A stretch of DNA of 64,000 nt, taken from NCBI RefSeq assembly GCF_900591205.1, contig NZ_UUPU01000001.1, forward strand, positions 1 through 64,000. The letters are read 5' to 3'. A program made the translations under genes and the position numbers. Shown one piece after another: positions 17,461 to 26,292 of the stretch (position 1 is the stretch's first letter; each line of letters opens with the position of its first letter). The stretch comes from Pseudomonas viridiflava (GTDB taxonomy: Bacteria; Pseudomonadota; Gammaproteobacteria; Pseudomonadales; Pseudomonadaceae). The notes under the pieces were generated by a model. It saw nothing but the letters and a program-made list of their open reading frames with translations, was not told the DNA's origin and ran no database searches.

Positions 17461-18843
17461 ATGCGTCGCCTGTTATTCGCTTGCCTGCTCATGGGCTCTG
17501 CCCATGCCTTTGCCTTTGACCGCTTGCAAGTCGAGGGCTACACCTTGCCCAATGGCCTGCAATTGCTGCTCAAACCGGGCACCGAGCGCGGGCATGTGGC
17601 CATCCGTCTGGTGGTGGGCCTCGGCCTGGATGACTTCAGTTGCGCCGACAAAGAGCTGCCGCACCTGCTCGAACACTTGCTGTTCAGCGGCATAGACGGC
17701 GGCGGCGAAGGCGACCTCGAAGACCGCATGCAAGCCCTGGGCGGCGAGTGGAACGCCTACACCAGCAATGCCGACACCACGTTCGTGATCGAAGCGCCCG
17801 CGCAAAACCAGCGCAAGGTGCTGGACCTGCTGCTGGCGATCCTTACCCGTACCGAGCTGACCGACGCCAATATCAACGCAGCCAAACAGGTGGTGGAACG
17901 CGAAGACGGCGGCCACTACTCACACCTGCAGCGCCTGCTCGACCGCCAGGACCTGGGCCACACTGCGAGCAACCAATTGGCGGTCGAGCTAGGGCTTAAA
18001 TGCGCCGAACGTGCCGAGGTCGATCACTTGACCCGAGAACAGTTGGAGAACCTGCGCAAAAATTGGTACGCCCCTAACAACATGACGTTGATCATCGTCG
18101 GCGAGCTCGACAAATTGCTGCCCGCCTACCTGGAACGCACCTATGGCCAACTCGACCCGGTCGAGCCCAGCGAGCACCTGGCGCTGCCGCAAATCCAGCA
18201 CGCCGCCGCCGGCCATCGCGATCTGATCCACGGCTGGGTGGGCGATAACGCCAAGCTGCACTGGCTGTTCCCCGAGCCGGTGCTGGATGACCAGCACGAT
18301 GAAACCTATGACCTGCTCAAGGATTATCTGGACTGGGCGCTGTACCGCCAGTTGCGCCTCAAGCACGCGTTGTCCTACGGCCCGTGGAGCGAACGCGAAG
18401 TGCTCGGCGGCGTCGGTTTCCTCAGCCTGAATGCCGACCTTGAGCGGGACAGCCTCTCCGAAGCCGAACAGGTGCTGCAGGACCTCAAGGCGCAACTGCT
18501 CAAGGAGGGTCTGGACCCCGCCGTGTTCGCCCGCTTGCAACAAGCCGCCATCGCCCGTCAGGCTTGGGCTGTGCAGGGCAACAGTGCGCTGGCCGATTAC
18601 TACTGGAGTGCCTCGGGCGACTACACCAACGGCCACTTCAGCGACCCGGTCAAACGCATCAAGGCCGTCAGCCTGGACCAGACCAACCAGGCCATGCGCC
18701 AGGTGTTCAAGCAGCCTGGCTACTGGCGCATCGAAAAGCCGCTGCTGAGTTACGACATGCTCAGCTGGATCGGCGCCGCTGTATTCGGGCTGATCGCTGT
18801 TGTGTTGGTCGGTGCACGGTTTTATCGCAAACGGAACGCGTAA
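17461..18843 (+). CDS. M16 (insulinase-type) zinc metallopeptidase with C-terminal membrane anchor
   Basis: This 460-residue protein starts with a signal peptide (cleavage around AHAFA, residues 14-18). It has the inverted zinc motif HLLEH at residues 68-72 and a downstream glutamate in VVERED as likely third ligand. A second inactive-type M16 domain occupies roughly 220-420. Residues 432-452 form a hydrophobic helix followed by RKRNA, which would tether the protease to the inner membrane facing the periplasm. AGGAAG lies upstream of the start. The substrate is unknown. Confidence 0.88.
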   Translation: MRRLLFACLLMGSAHAFAFDRLQVEGYTLPNGLQLLLKPGTERGHVAIRLVVGLGLDDFSCADKELPHLLEHLLFSGIDGGGEGDLEDRMQALGGEWNAYTSNADTTFVIEAPAQNQRKVLDLLLAILTRTELTDANINAAKQVVEREDGGHYSHLQRLLDRQDLGHTASNQLAVELGLKCAERAEVDHLTREQLENLRKNWYAPNNMTLIIVGELDKLLPAYLERTYGQLDPVEPSEHLALPQIQHAAAGHRDLIHGWVGDNAKLHWLFPEPVLDDQHDETYDLLKDYLDWALYRQLRLKHALSYGPWSEREVLGGVGFLSLNADLERDSLSEAEQVLQDLKAQLLKEGLDPAVFARLQQAAIARQAWAVQGNSALADYYWSASGDYTNGHFSDPVKRIKAVSLDQTNQAMRQVFKQPGYWRIEKPLLSYDMLSWIGAAVFGLIAVVLVGARFYRKRNA

Positions 18844-18915
18844 TGAGGCACCGAACCCAGGGCTAAGACGTTATTCTGTCTGGGATTTTTTCCTACAAAG
18901 ACTGCGAACCGCCGA

Positions 18916-19947
18916 ATGCTGAACCTGACCCGCTTGATCACCCGCATCCTCGAACTGATGAAGCGCTACCCAGGGGTGATTGCGCTCGGCGGGTTTATCT
19001 CCGGCGTATGCAGTTTCATTCTGGTCGATCGTCAGCAGGGCATGGCCAGTTGGATCGCGGTGATCATGCTGGTGAGCTGGCTGTGGTTGATGCTGGAGAA
19101 CAGCTTTACCCAGCTGTTCACCAAGGTCTTCAAGCGCGAAATCCCCGAGCCGCTGTTGCGCTACGCAACCCAGATGATCCACCAGGAAAGTCTGTTTTTT
19201 GTGCTGCCGTTCTTTTTCGTCACCACCGCCTGGAACAGCGGTCAATCAGTGTTCACCGGCCTGCTCGGCGCAGCGGCGCTGGTGTCGATCACCGACCCGC
19301 TCTACTACAGGTGGCTGGCGCCCAAGCGCTCGCTGTTCCTCGCACTGCACACCCTGACCTTGTTCGCCGCGCTACTCACCGCGCTGCCGATCATCCTGCA
19401 CCTGACCACCGCCGAAAGTTACAAGCTCGCCCTCGGCGTGGCCATGGCGTTGTCGATTCCAAGCCTGGCGGTGAGCTTGCCGCTGCGCAGTCTCAAAGGC
19501 TGGGCGATGTTGCTGGGGGTCACGGCCGCGATTGGTTGCGCCGGTTGGTTCCTGCGCAGCTGGGTGCCGCCCGCCACCCTGTGGATGACCGAGGTGGCCA
19601 TCAGTACCCAGTTGCAGGACCGCACGCCGGGCGATGACCTCAAGGAAGTCAACGCCGCCCAACTGCGCAGCACCGGGCTGTATGCCTACACCGCAATCAA
19701 CGCACCACGCGGGCTGGATGAACGGATCTACCACGTGTGGAAATTCAACGGCAAAGAGGTCGACCGCATTGCCCTGGATATCCACGGCGGGCGCAAAGAG
19801 GGCTATCGCGCCTGGACCCACAAACAGAACTTCCCGGCCGACGCCATTGGCCGCTGGCAGGTACAGGTATTAACCGAAGACGGGCAAGTGATCGGCGTGC
19901 TGCGCTTCAAAGTGACCGACACAGCACAAACGGACAACCCAAAGTAG
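18916..19947 (+). CDS. DUF5924/DUF2914 membrane protein
   Basis: This 343-residue protein has seven or so hydrophobic helices in residues 15-215 (DUF5924) and a soluble C-terminal DUF2914 domain (about 235-335) with the recognisable VWKFNGKEVDRIALDI, GYRAWTHKQNFP and GRWQVQVLTEDGQVIG segments. DUF2914 is a beta-sandwich seen at the end of envelope proteins. No function is established. It follows the M16 peptidase by 72 bp and may share its transcript. Confidence 0.82.
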   Translation: MLNLTRLITRILELMKRYPGVIALGGFISGVCSFILVDRQQGMASWIAVIMLVSWLWLMLENSFTQLFTKVFKREIPEPLLRYATQMIHQESLFFVLPFFFVTTAWNSGQSVFTGLLGAAALVSITDPLYYRWLAPKRSLFLALHTLTLFAALLTALPIILHLTTAESYKLALGVAMALSIPSLAVSLPLRSLKGWAMLLGVTAAIGCAGWFLRSWVPPATLWMTEVAISTQLQDRTPGDDLKEVNAAQLRSTGLYAYTAINAPRGLDERIYHVWKFNGKEVDRIALDIHGGRKEGYRAWTHKQNFPADAIGRWQVQVLTEDGQVIGVLRFKVTDTAQTDNPK

Positions 19948-20001
19948 GCAGGATCGTGCTATTACGTAGCAATTGTGGGTAGCCAAACAAGCTCGGAGCT
20001 T

Positions 20002-21150
20002 ATGACCACCAGTACGACGGCCGGCGCAGCGCACCTCGATACGTCTACCACCCCGCCACAGCTGAGGATTACGGGGGACTGGACGCTTGCCCACTACGCA
20101 AGCCTCAAGAAGCTGTCAGACAAACTCGACGGCCAATACGACGCCGGTGCGCGCATCGACCTCAATGGCCTCGGCGCCCTCGATACCGCCGGCGCCTCGT
20201 TGCTGGTGGAGTTGCTGGGGCCAACCCGAATCGAGCAATCCGCCGAACAGACCGATTGCAGCTTGTCCGCCGCCGACCGCGCCCTGCTAAAAACCGTCTA
20301 CCGCTCCCTCAACGACTTTTGCGTACCGGATAAAGCCCCGGAAGAGGCGGCCGGCATGCAGGTGCTGGCGCGTATCGGCCGTGCGGTGGACACCGTCTGG
20401 CAGGACAGCAAGAAACTCCTGGGCTTTATCGGCCTGATCCTCGAAACCTTCGCCCGTGGTATTTTCCGGCCCAAGCGCTGGCGCCTGACGCCGATGGTCG
20501 CGCATCTTGAACAGGTCGGCCTCGACGCCGCCCCCATCGTCGCCTTGCTGACCTTTCTGGTGGGCGCGGTGGTGGCCTTCCTCGGGGCCACAGTGCTTAA
20601 AAGCTTTGGCGCGACGATTTTCACAGTAGACCTGGTGGCGTTCTCTTTCCTGCGTGAATTCGGCGTATTGCTCACCGCAATCCTGATCGCAGGCCGCACC
20701 GCCAGTGCCTTTACCGCACAAATCGGCTCAATGAAGGCCAACGAAGAAATCGACGCGATCCGCACCCTCGGCCTCGACCCGATGGAGTTGCTGGTATTGC
20801 CGCGGGTGCTGGCGTTGCTGGTGGCGCTGCCGATGCTGACCTTCCTGGCGATGCTCTCGGGGATTGTCGGCGGCGGCGTGGTGTGCGCCGTGGCCCTGGA
20901 TATTTCGCCGGCGATGTTCCTCTCGCTTTTGCAATCGGACATTGGCGTGCAGCATTTTCTGGTGGGCATGGTGAAAGCGCCGATCTTCGCCTTCCTGATC
21001 GCCGCCATCGGCTGCCTGGAAGGCTTCAAGGTCAGCGGCAGCGCCGAGTCGGTAGGCGCTCACACCACCTCCAGCGTGGTGCAATCAATCTTTGTGGTGA
21101 TCGTGCTGGATGCGGTCGCCGCGCTGTTCTTCATGGAGATGGGCTGGTGA
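20002..21150 (+). CDS. MCE-type lipid ABC transporter permease with N-terminal STAS domain
   Basis: This 382-residue protein fuses a STAS domain (about residues 15-110, with RIDLNGLGALDTAGASLLVE) to an MlaE-type permease (about 130-382, with AGRTASAFTAQIGSMKANEE and IDAIRTLGLDP). In the classical Mla system the STAS part is a separate protein (MlaB), so this is a fused version. With the ATPase, MCE protein and lipoprotein that follow it forms a complete lipid-trafficking importer or exporter. The GTG at 19975 would add nine residues. Its stop overlaps the GTG of the ATPase gene. Confidence 0.9.
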   Translation: MTTSTTAGAAHLDTSTTPPQLRITGDWTLAHYASLKKLSDKLDGQYDAGARIDLNGLGALDTAGASLLVELLGPTRIEQSAEQTDCSLSAADRALLKTVYRSLNDFCVPDKAPEEAAGMQVLARIGRAVDTVWQDSKKLLGFIGLILETFARGIFRPKRWRLTPMVAHLEQVGLDAAPIVALLTFLVGAVVAFLGATVLKSFGATIFTVDLVAFSFLREFGVLLTAILIAGRTASAFTAQIGSMKANEEIDAIRTLGLDPMELLVLPRVLALLVALPMLTFLAMLSGIVGGGVVCAVALDISPAMFLSLLQSDIGVQHFLVGMVKAPIFAFLIAAIGCLEGFKVSGSAESVGAHTTSSVVQSIFVVIVLDAVAALFFMEMGW

Positions 21151-21950
21151 GCCGTTTACACCGTGCGCCGGCCGAGGCGGTGATTGAGGTGCGTGGCCTG
21201 TGCAATCGCTTTGGCCAACAGAGCGTGCACGAGAACCTCGACCTGGATTTGTACAAGGGCGAAATCCTCGCGGTGGTCGGCGGTTCCGGCAGCGGCAAGT
21301 CGGTGCTGTTGCGCAGCATTGTCGGCCTGCGTCGGCCCAGCGAAGGCGAAGTGCGGGTGTTCGGCAAGAACCTGCCGAGCCTTGCCGAACATGAGCGCTC
21401 GCTGGTCGAGCGGCGCTTCGGCGTGCTGTTCCAGAAGGGCGCGTTGTTTTCCTCGCTGACGGTGACCGAAAACGTCGCCCTGCCGCTGATCGAACACGCC
21501 GGCCTCAGCCGCCGCGACGCCGAGCACCTGGCCGCGGTCAAACTGGCGCTGGCCGGGCTGCCGCTGTCGGCGGCCGACAAGTACCCGGCGTCACTCTCCG
21601 GCGGCATGATCAAACGCGCCGCCCTGGCCCGCGCCTTGGCGTTGGACCCGGACATCCTGTTTCTGGATGAACCCACCGCTGGCCTCGACCCGATTGGCGC
21701 GGCGCAATTCGACCAGTTGATCCTGACCCTGCGCGACGCGCTGGGCCTGAGTGTGTTCCTGGTCACCCACGACCTGGACACGCTGTACACCATCACCGAC
21801 CGCGTGGCAGTGCTGGCGCAGAAGAAAGTACTGGTGGCCGATGCCATCGACGTCGTCTCGGAAACGAACGACGCCTGGATTCACGAATACTTCCACGGCC
21901 CCCGAGGCCGCGCGGCATTGGATGCCGCTCAACCGCTCAACGAGGTATGA
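21147..21950 (+). CDS. MCE-type lipid ABC transporter ATP-binding protein
   Basis: This 267-residue MlaF-like ATPase has Walker A GGSGSGKSV, Q-loop VLFQKGALFSS, ABC signature LSGGMIKR, Walker B DILFLDEPTAGLDP and H-loop VTHDLD. It energises the membrane complex from the cytoplasm. The GTG at 21147 overlaps the permease stop (GTGA), so translation is coupled. The frame is open much further upstream, inside the permease gene, but only the part from 21147 is real. Confidence 0.94.
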   Translation: MSRLHRAPAEAVIEVRGLCNRFGQQSVHENLDLDLYKGEILAVVGGSGSGKSVLLRSIVGLRRPSEGEVRVFGKNLPSLAEHERSLVERRFGVLFQKGALFSSLTVTENVALPLIEHAGLSRRDAEHLAAVKLALAGLPLSAADKYPASLSGGMIKRAALARALALDPDILFLDEPTAGLDPIGAAQFDQLILTLRDALGLSVFLVTHDLDTLYTITDRVAVLAQKKVLVADAIDVVSETNDAWIHEYFHGPRGRAALDAAQPLNEV

Positions 21951-21951
21951 C

Positions 21952-22890
21952 ATGGAAACCCGAGCCCATCATGTGATGATCGGTCTGTTCAGCGTGATCG
22001 TGGTGGTCGGCGCGATGTTGTTTGGCCTGTGGCTGGCCAAGTCCAGCGTCGACAGCGCCTTCCAGGATTACGAGGTGATCTTCAACGAGGCGGTCAGCGG
22101 CCTGTCCCAGGGCAGCTCGGTGCAATACAGCGGGATCAAGGTGGGCGACGTGATCAGCCTGCGCCTGGACCCCAAAGACCCGCGCCGCGTACTTGCGCGC
22201 ATTCGCCTGGCCGGGCAGACGCCGATCAAAGAAGACACCCAGGCCAAGCTGGCCCTGACCGGCATCACCGGCACCTCGATCATCCAGCTCAGCGGCGGCA
22301 CACCGCAAAGCCCGGAACTCAAGGGCAAGGACGGCAACCTGCCGGAAATCATCGCTTCACCCTCGCCGATCGCCCGCTTGCTGAATAACAGCAACGACCT
22401 GATGACCAGCATCAACCTGCTGCTGCACAACGCCAACCATATGTTTTCTTCGGAGAACGTCGACCGCCTGAGTAAAACCCTGGATAACCTGCAGCAAACC
22501 ACCGGCGCCATCGCCGACCAGCGCGGCGATATCAAAGTGGTGATGCAGCAACTGATGCAGGTCAGCAAACAGGCGAGCGCTGCTCTGGAACAAACCACGG
22601 TGCTGATGCGCAGCGCCAACGGCTTGCTTAATGAGCAGGGCAAACAGGCTTTCGGCAGCGCCGAACAGGCGATGAAATCCCTGGAGCAAAGCACCGCTAC
22701 CATCAACACCTTGCTGACCAACAACAAGGACTCGGTGAACAGCGGCATGCAGGGCCTCAACGAACTGGCGCCGGCCGTGCGCGAACTGCGCGAAACCCTC
22801 GGTTCGCTGCGCGCCATCTCCCGCCGCCTGGAAGCCAACCCCAGCGGTTACCTGCTGGGCAGCGACAAGAACAAGGAGTTCACGCCATGA
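21952..22890 (+). CDS. MCE (MlaD-like) substrate-binding protein
   Basis: This 312-residue protein is anchored by one N-terminal helix (about residues 10-30). Its MCE domain (about 38-115) contains FNEAVSGLSQGSSVQYSGIK, GDVISL and ALTGITGTSIIQLSGG. A long helical, coiled-coil tail (about 150-300) probably forms the oligomeric tube of the complex. It starts one base after the ATPase stop and overlaps the next gene by four bases (ATGA). Confidence 0.92.
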   Translation: METRAHHVMIGLFSVIVVVGAMLFGLWLAKSSVDSAFQDYEVIFNEAVSGLSQGSSVQYSGIKVGDVISLRLDPKDPRRVLARIRLAGQTPIKEDTQAKLALTGITGTSIIQLSGGTPQSPELKGKDGNLPEIIASPSPIARLLNNSNDLMTSINLLLHNANHMFSSENVDRLSKTLDNLQQTTGAIADQRGDIKVVMQQLMQVSKQASAALEQTTVLMRSANGLLNEQGKQAFGSAEQAMKSLEQSTATINTLLTNNKDSVNSGMQGLNELAPAVRELRETLGSLRAISRRLEANPSGYLLGSDKNKEFTP

Positions 22891-23546
22891 AGCGTGCTTA
22901 CCAACTGATCGCCCCTGTGGCCCTGATGCTGATCGGCGCGTGCTCGATCCTGCCCAAGGCCGACCCTTCGGACGTGTACCGCCTGGCTTCGGCCCAGAGC
23001 ACCAGCCAAGGCGCGCCGGTGGCCTGGTCACTGCGCGTGAACAAGCCGCAGACCAGCGAGTTTCTCGACAGCCCACGCATTGCCGTGGTGCCCAACGGCG
23101 ACCTGATCAGCAGCTACGCCAACTCACGCTGGAGCGACCCGTCGCCGGTGCTGCTGCGCAATCTCTTTATGGACGGCTTCCAGCGCGATGGCCGGGTGAC
23201 TCTACTGAGCACCGACGAGACCAACTTGCAGGCCGACTATGAGCTGGGCGGGCAGTTGCAGGCGTTTCAGAGTGAGTATCGCGGCAATACGGTGGAGGTG
23301 GTAATACGGCTGGATGCGCGGTTGGTGCGCGGCAGTGATCAGCGGATTATTGCCAGCCGACGGTTTGAAATCCACCAGCCGGTGGCGGATACCAAGGTGC
23401 CAGCGGTAGTTGCCGCATTTGGGCAGGCGGGGGATCAGTTGAACAAGCAGGTGGTGGATTGGGTGGTGGGGCTGGGAAGCCGCGCTTTTGTGGCGAGGGA
23501 GCTTGCTCCCGTTGGGCTGCGTAGCAGCCCCAAAAGCAGCCAATGA
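22887..23546 (+). CDS. ABC transport auxiliary lipoprotein with REP-encoded C-terminus
   Basis: This 219-residue protein has a lipoprotein signal ending LIGAC (Cys at residue 19) and an ABC_trans_aux (PqiC-type) domain with the PHIAVVPNGD-like segment PRIAVVPNGDLISSYANSRW. It is expected at the outer-membrane side of the MCE system. The last 58 bp of the gene (from 23489), coding for about 19 residues including ELAPVGLRSSPKSSQ, are REP element sequence. The C-terminus therefore looks replaced or extended by a REP insertion. Confidence 0.88.
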   Translation: MKRAYQLIAPVALMLIGACSILPKADPSDVYRLASAQSTSQGAPVAWSLRVNKPQTSEFLDSPRIAVVPNGDLISSYANSRWSDPSPVLLRNLFMDGFQRDGRVTLLSTDETNLQADYELGGQLQAFQSEYRGNTVEVVIRLDARLVRGSDQRIIASRRFEIHQPVADTKVPAVVAAFGQAGDQLNKQVVDWVVGLGSRAFVARELAPVGLRSSPKSSQ

Positions 23547-23620
23547 GCTTTGACTGACACGCCTGCGAAACCTTGCTGGGTTGGCTTCGCGGGCCAGCGG
23601 GAGCAAGCTCCCTCGTCACA
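23489..23620. repeat. REPIN overlapping the 3' end of the lipoprotein gene
   Basis: The head TGTGGCGAGGGAGCTTGCTC begins at 23489 and its reverse complement ends at 23620, with one mismatch. A second internal dyad (TGGGCTGCGTAGCAGCCC) lies next to the head. The left arm runs into the coding sequence; its stop is at 23544-23546. This REP family (GAGGGAGCTTGCTCCC) differs from the GAGCTGGCTTGCC type elsewhere in the window. Confidence 0.9.
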
Positions 23621-23633
23621 GGTAACCTAGGTC

Positions 23634-24863
23634 TTAACCAAAGAACCAGTAGCACACCGTAATCGCAGCCACCACACCGGCCAGTTCCGCCAGCAACGCA
23701 CAGCCCACCGCATGCCGCGCCCGCTGGATGCCCACCGAGCCGAAGTACACCGCCAACACATAGAAGGTGGTTTCCGTACTGCCCTGAATCGTCGCCGCCA
23801 CCAATGCCGGGAAGCTGTCCACGCCCTGGGTCTGCATGGTCTCGATCAGCATCGCCCGCGCAGCGCTGCCGGAGAACGGCTTGACCATCGCGGTCGGCAA
23901 GGCATCGACAAAGCGCGTGTCCAGGCCGGTCCAGGCCACGACATGGCGAATCCCTTCAAGGGCGAAGTCCAACGCCCCGGAGGCGCGCAACACGCCGACG
24001 GCGCACAGCATCGCCACCAGATACGGCAGCAGGTTCTTGGCGACATCAAAGCCTTCTTTGGCGCCTTCGACAAACGCTTCGTACACTTTGACCTTGCGCA
24101 GCGCGCCGATCACCAGAAACAACATGATCAGGCCGAACAGCGTGAGGTTGCCCAGGATCGACGACAACCCAGCCAATGCGGTGGCTGAGAGCGTCGCCAG
24201 CAGCGCCATAAACCCGCCCAGTACCAACGCGCCGGGAATCAGGTAGGCCAGCACCACCGGGTCCCACAACCGCAGGCGCTGCATCACCGCCACCGACAAC
24301 AGGCCCACCAGGGTCGATGCACTGGTCGCCAGCAGGATCGGCAAAAACACCAATGTCGGGTCAGGGGCGCCTTGCTGGGCGCGATACATGAAGATGGTCA
24401 CCGGCAACAGCGTCAGCGAGGACGCGTTGAGTACCAGAAACAGGATTTGCGCGTTACTCGCGGTGTTGGGGATGGGGTTGAGTTCCTGCAGCGCCTTCAT
24501 GGCTTTGAGCCCGATGGGCGTCGCCGCGTTGTCCAGGCCCAGGCCATTGGCGGCGAAATTGAGGGTGATCAAACCGAGGGCCGGGTGGCCGGCGGGCACC
24601 TCCGGCATCAGGCGACGAAACAGTGGGCCGAGGGCCTTGGCCAGCCAGTCGACGATCCCGGCTTTTTCGGCGATACGCAGAAAGCCCAGCCACAACGTGA
24701 GGGTGCCGAACAGCAGCACCATCACTTCCACCGACAATTTGGCCATGGCGAAAATGCTTTCCACCATCGCCGCAAAAATCCCGGCGTTGCCCCCCACCAG
24801 CCATTGCGTCAGTGCTGACACCATTGCCACGACAAAGAAGCCAAGCCACAGGCCATTGAGCAT
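23634..24863 (-). CDS. Nucleoside-recognition (Gate) domain membrane protein, SpmA-SpmB fusion type
   Basis: This 409-residue inner-membrane protein has about ten helices and two Gate domains, corresponding to the Bacillus spore-maturation proteins SpmA (N-terminal half; LNFAANGLGLDNAATPIGLK at about residues 102-121) and SpmB (C-terminal half; SFPALVAATIQGSTETTFYV at about 350-369) joined in one chain. Pseudomonas does not sporulate, so the role is presumably transport. The substrate is unknown. The gene lies downstream of gltP on the same strand but is separated from it by a terminator. Confidence 0.85.
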   Translation of the reverse strand: MLNGLWLGFFVVAMVSALTQWLVGGNAGIFAAMVESIFAMAKLSVEVMVLLFGTLTLWLGFLRIAEKAGIVDWLAKALGPLFRRLMPEVPAGHPALGLITLNFAANGLGLDNAATPIGLKAMKALQELNPIPNTASNAQILFLVLNASSLTLLPVTIFMYRAQQGAPDPTLVFLPILLATSASTLVGLLSVAVMQRLRLWDPVVLAYLIPGALVLGGFMALLATLSATALAGLSSILGNLTLFGLIMLFLVIGALRKVKVYEAFVEGAKEGFDVAKNLLPYLVAMLCAVGVLRASGALDFALEGIRHVVAWTGLDTRFVDALPTAMVKPFSGSAARAMLIETMQTQGVDSFPALVAATIQGSTETTFYVLAVYFGSVGIQRARHAVGCALLAELAGVVAAITVCYWFFG

Positions 24864-24915
24864 CAGTTAAATCCCCCGAAAGATGCGGCGAATGATAGCG
24901 GGGCTGGCAGAAACG

Positions 24916-24942
24916 ACAAACCCCGGATTTTCCGGGGTTTGT
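24916..24942 (-). terminator. Terminator after gltP
   Basis: Perfect 12-bp arms ACAAACCCCGGA and TCCGGGGTTTGT surround a 3-nt loop between the gltP stop and the next gene. It would stop minus-strand transcription of gltP. Confidence 0.85.
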
Positions 24943-24960
24943 GTAGGAACACAGACGTGA

Positions 24961-26292
24961 TCAGCCGCGACTGGTCTCACCCGCCGGCAGCGCTTGCTTG
25001 CTGCGCCAGTGCGGCAGGGAGTTCCAGTAGCGCTCGCCCTTGGCGTCATCGTACATGCCTTCCCAACGGGAGATCACCAGCACCGCCAGGGCGTTGCCGA
25101 TTACGTTCAGGGCGGTACGCGCCATGTCCATGATGCGGTCGACACCGGCAATGAACGCCAAGCCTTCCAGCGGAATGCCGACGCTGCCCAGGGTAGCCAG
25201 CAGCACCACGAAGGACACGCCCGGCACACCGGCAATCCCTTTGGAGGTAACCATCAGGGTCAGTACCAGCATCAGTTGCTGGCCGACCGACAGGTCGATG
25301 CCGTACAGCTGCGCGATAAAGATCGCCGCGATGCTCTGGTACAGGGTCGAACCGTCGAGGTTGAAGGAGTAACCGGTCGGCACCACGAAGCTGCAGATAG
25401 CCTTCGGCGCGCCGTAGGCTTCCATCTTCTCGATCACACGCGGCAGCACGGTTTCGGAACTGGCGGTGGAGTAGGCCAGCACCAGCTCATCCTTGAAGAT
25501 GCGCATCAGCTTGATCACCGAGAAGCCGAACAGGCGGGCGATCAGGCCGAGGATCACAAAGGCGAAGAACAGGATGGCCACGTAAACCAGGATCACCAGC
25601 TTGGCCAGCGGCAGCAGGGAGGCGAAGCCGAAATTGGCGACAGTCACCGCGATCAGGGCGAATACACCGATCGGGGCGTACTTCATGATCATGTGAGTGA
25701 CTTTGAACATGCTCTCGGACACACCCTGGAACATCGTCACCAGCGGCTCGCGCAGCTCAGGCTTGAGGCTCGACAAGCCGAGGCCGAACAACACCGAGAA
25801 GAAGATGATCGGCAGCATTTCGCCACGGGCCACGGCGGCGAAGATGTTCGAGGGGATCAGGTTGAGAATGGTCTGGATGAACGCGTGCTCATGCTGCACT
25901 TCGGCGGCGGTGGCGGTGTACTTGGAGATGTCGACAGTACCCAGGGTACTCATGTCGATACCCGCGCCGGGGTGGAACACATTGGCCAGCAACAGGCCGA
26001 CCACGATGGCGATAGTGGTGACCACTTCGAAGTAGAGGATGGTTTTGACGCCGATGCGACCGAGCTTTTTCGCGTCACCGACCCCGGCAATGCCGACGAT
26101 CAGCGAGGAAATCACAATCGGGATCACGATCATCTTGATCAGGCGGATAAAGATATCGCCCGCTGGCTGCAGCACATTGCTGATCCACCAGGCCTTTTCA
26201 GCACTGAAATGGTTGAGCACTGCACCGATTGCGATCCCCAGCACCAAACCGATGAGGATCTGCCAGGCGAGGCTTAGCTTTGCCTTCTTCAT
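24961..26292 (-). CDS. gltP: Proton/sodium glutamate-aspartate symporter
   Basis: This 443-residue member of the DAACS family imports glutamate, aspartate or C4-dicarboxylates with protons or sodium. Family signatures are visible: AYSTASSETVLPRVIEKMEA (serine-rich re-entrant loop), VVPTGYSFNLDGSTLYQSIA, and TSKGIAGVPGVSFVVL. There are eight transmembrane segments plus two re-entrant loops. The C-terminal tail is hydrophilic. Transcription starts in the long gap to the right. GltP rather than GltT or DctA is inferred from length and from its place near the ivy-algB block as in PAO1. Confidence 0.92.
   Translation of the reverse strand: MKKAKLSLAWQILIGLVLGIAIGAVLNHFSAEKAWWISNVLQPAGDIFIRLIKMIVIPIVISSLIVGIAGVGDAKKLGRIGVKTILYFEVVTTIAIVVGLLLANVFHPGAGIDMSTLGTVDISKYTATAAEVQHEHAFIQTILNLIPSNIFAAVARGEMLPIIFFSVLFGLGLSSLKPELREPLVTMFQGVSESMFKVTHMIMKYAPIGVFALIAVTVANFGFASLLPLAKLVILVYVAILFFAFVILGLIARLFGFSVIKLMRIFKDELVLAYSTASSETVLPRVIEKMEAYGAPKAICSFVVPTGYSFNLDGSTLYQSIAAIFIAQLYGIDLSVGQQLMLVLTLMVTSKGIAGVPGVSFVVLLATLGSVGIPLEGLAFIAGVDRIMDMARTALNVIGNALAVLVISRWEGMYDDAKGERYWNSLPHWRSKQALPAGETSRG

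Noticed and set aside
24994..26277. 427-codon frame opposite gltP
   Set aside because: Its His/Gln/Asp-rich translation mirrors the hydrophobic codons of gltP and has no domain.
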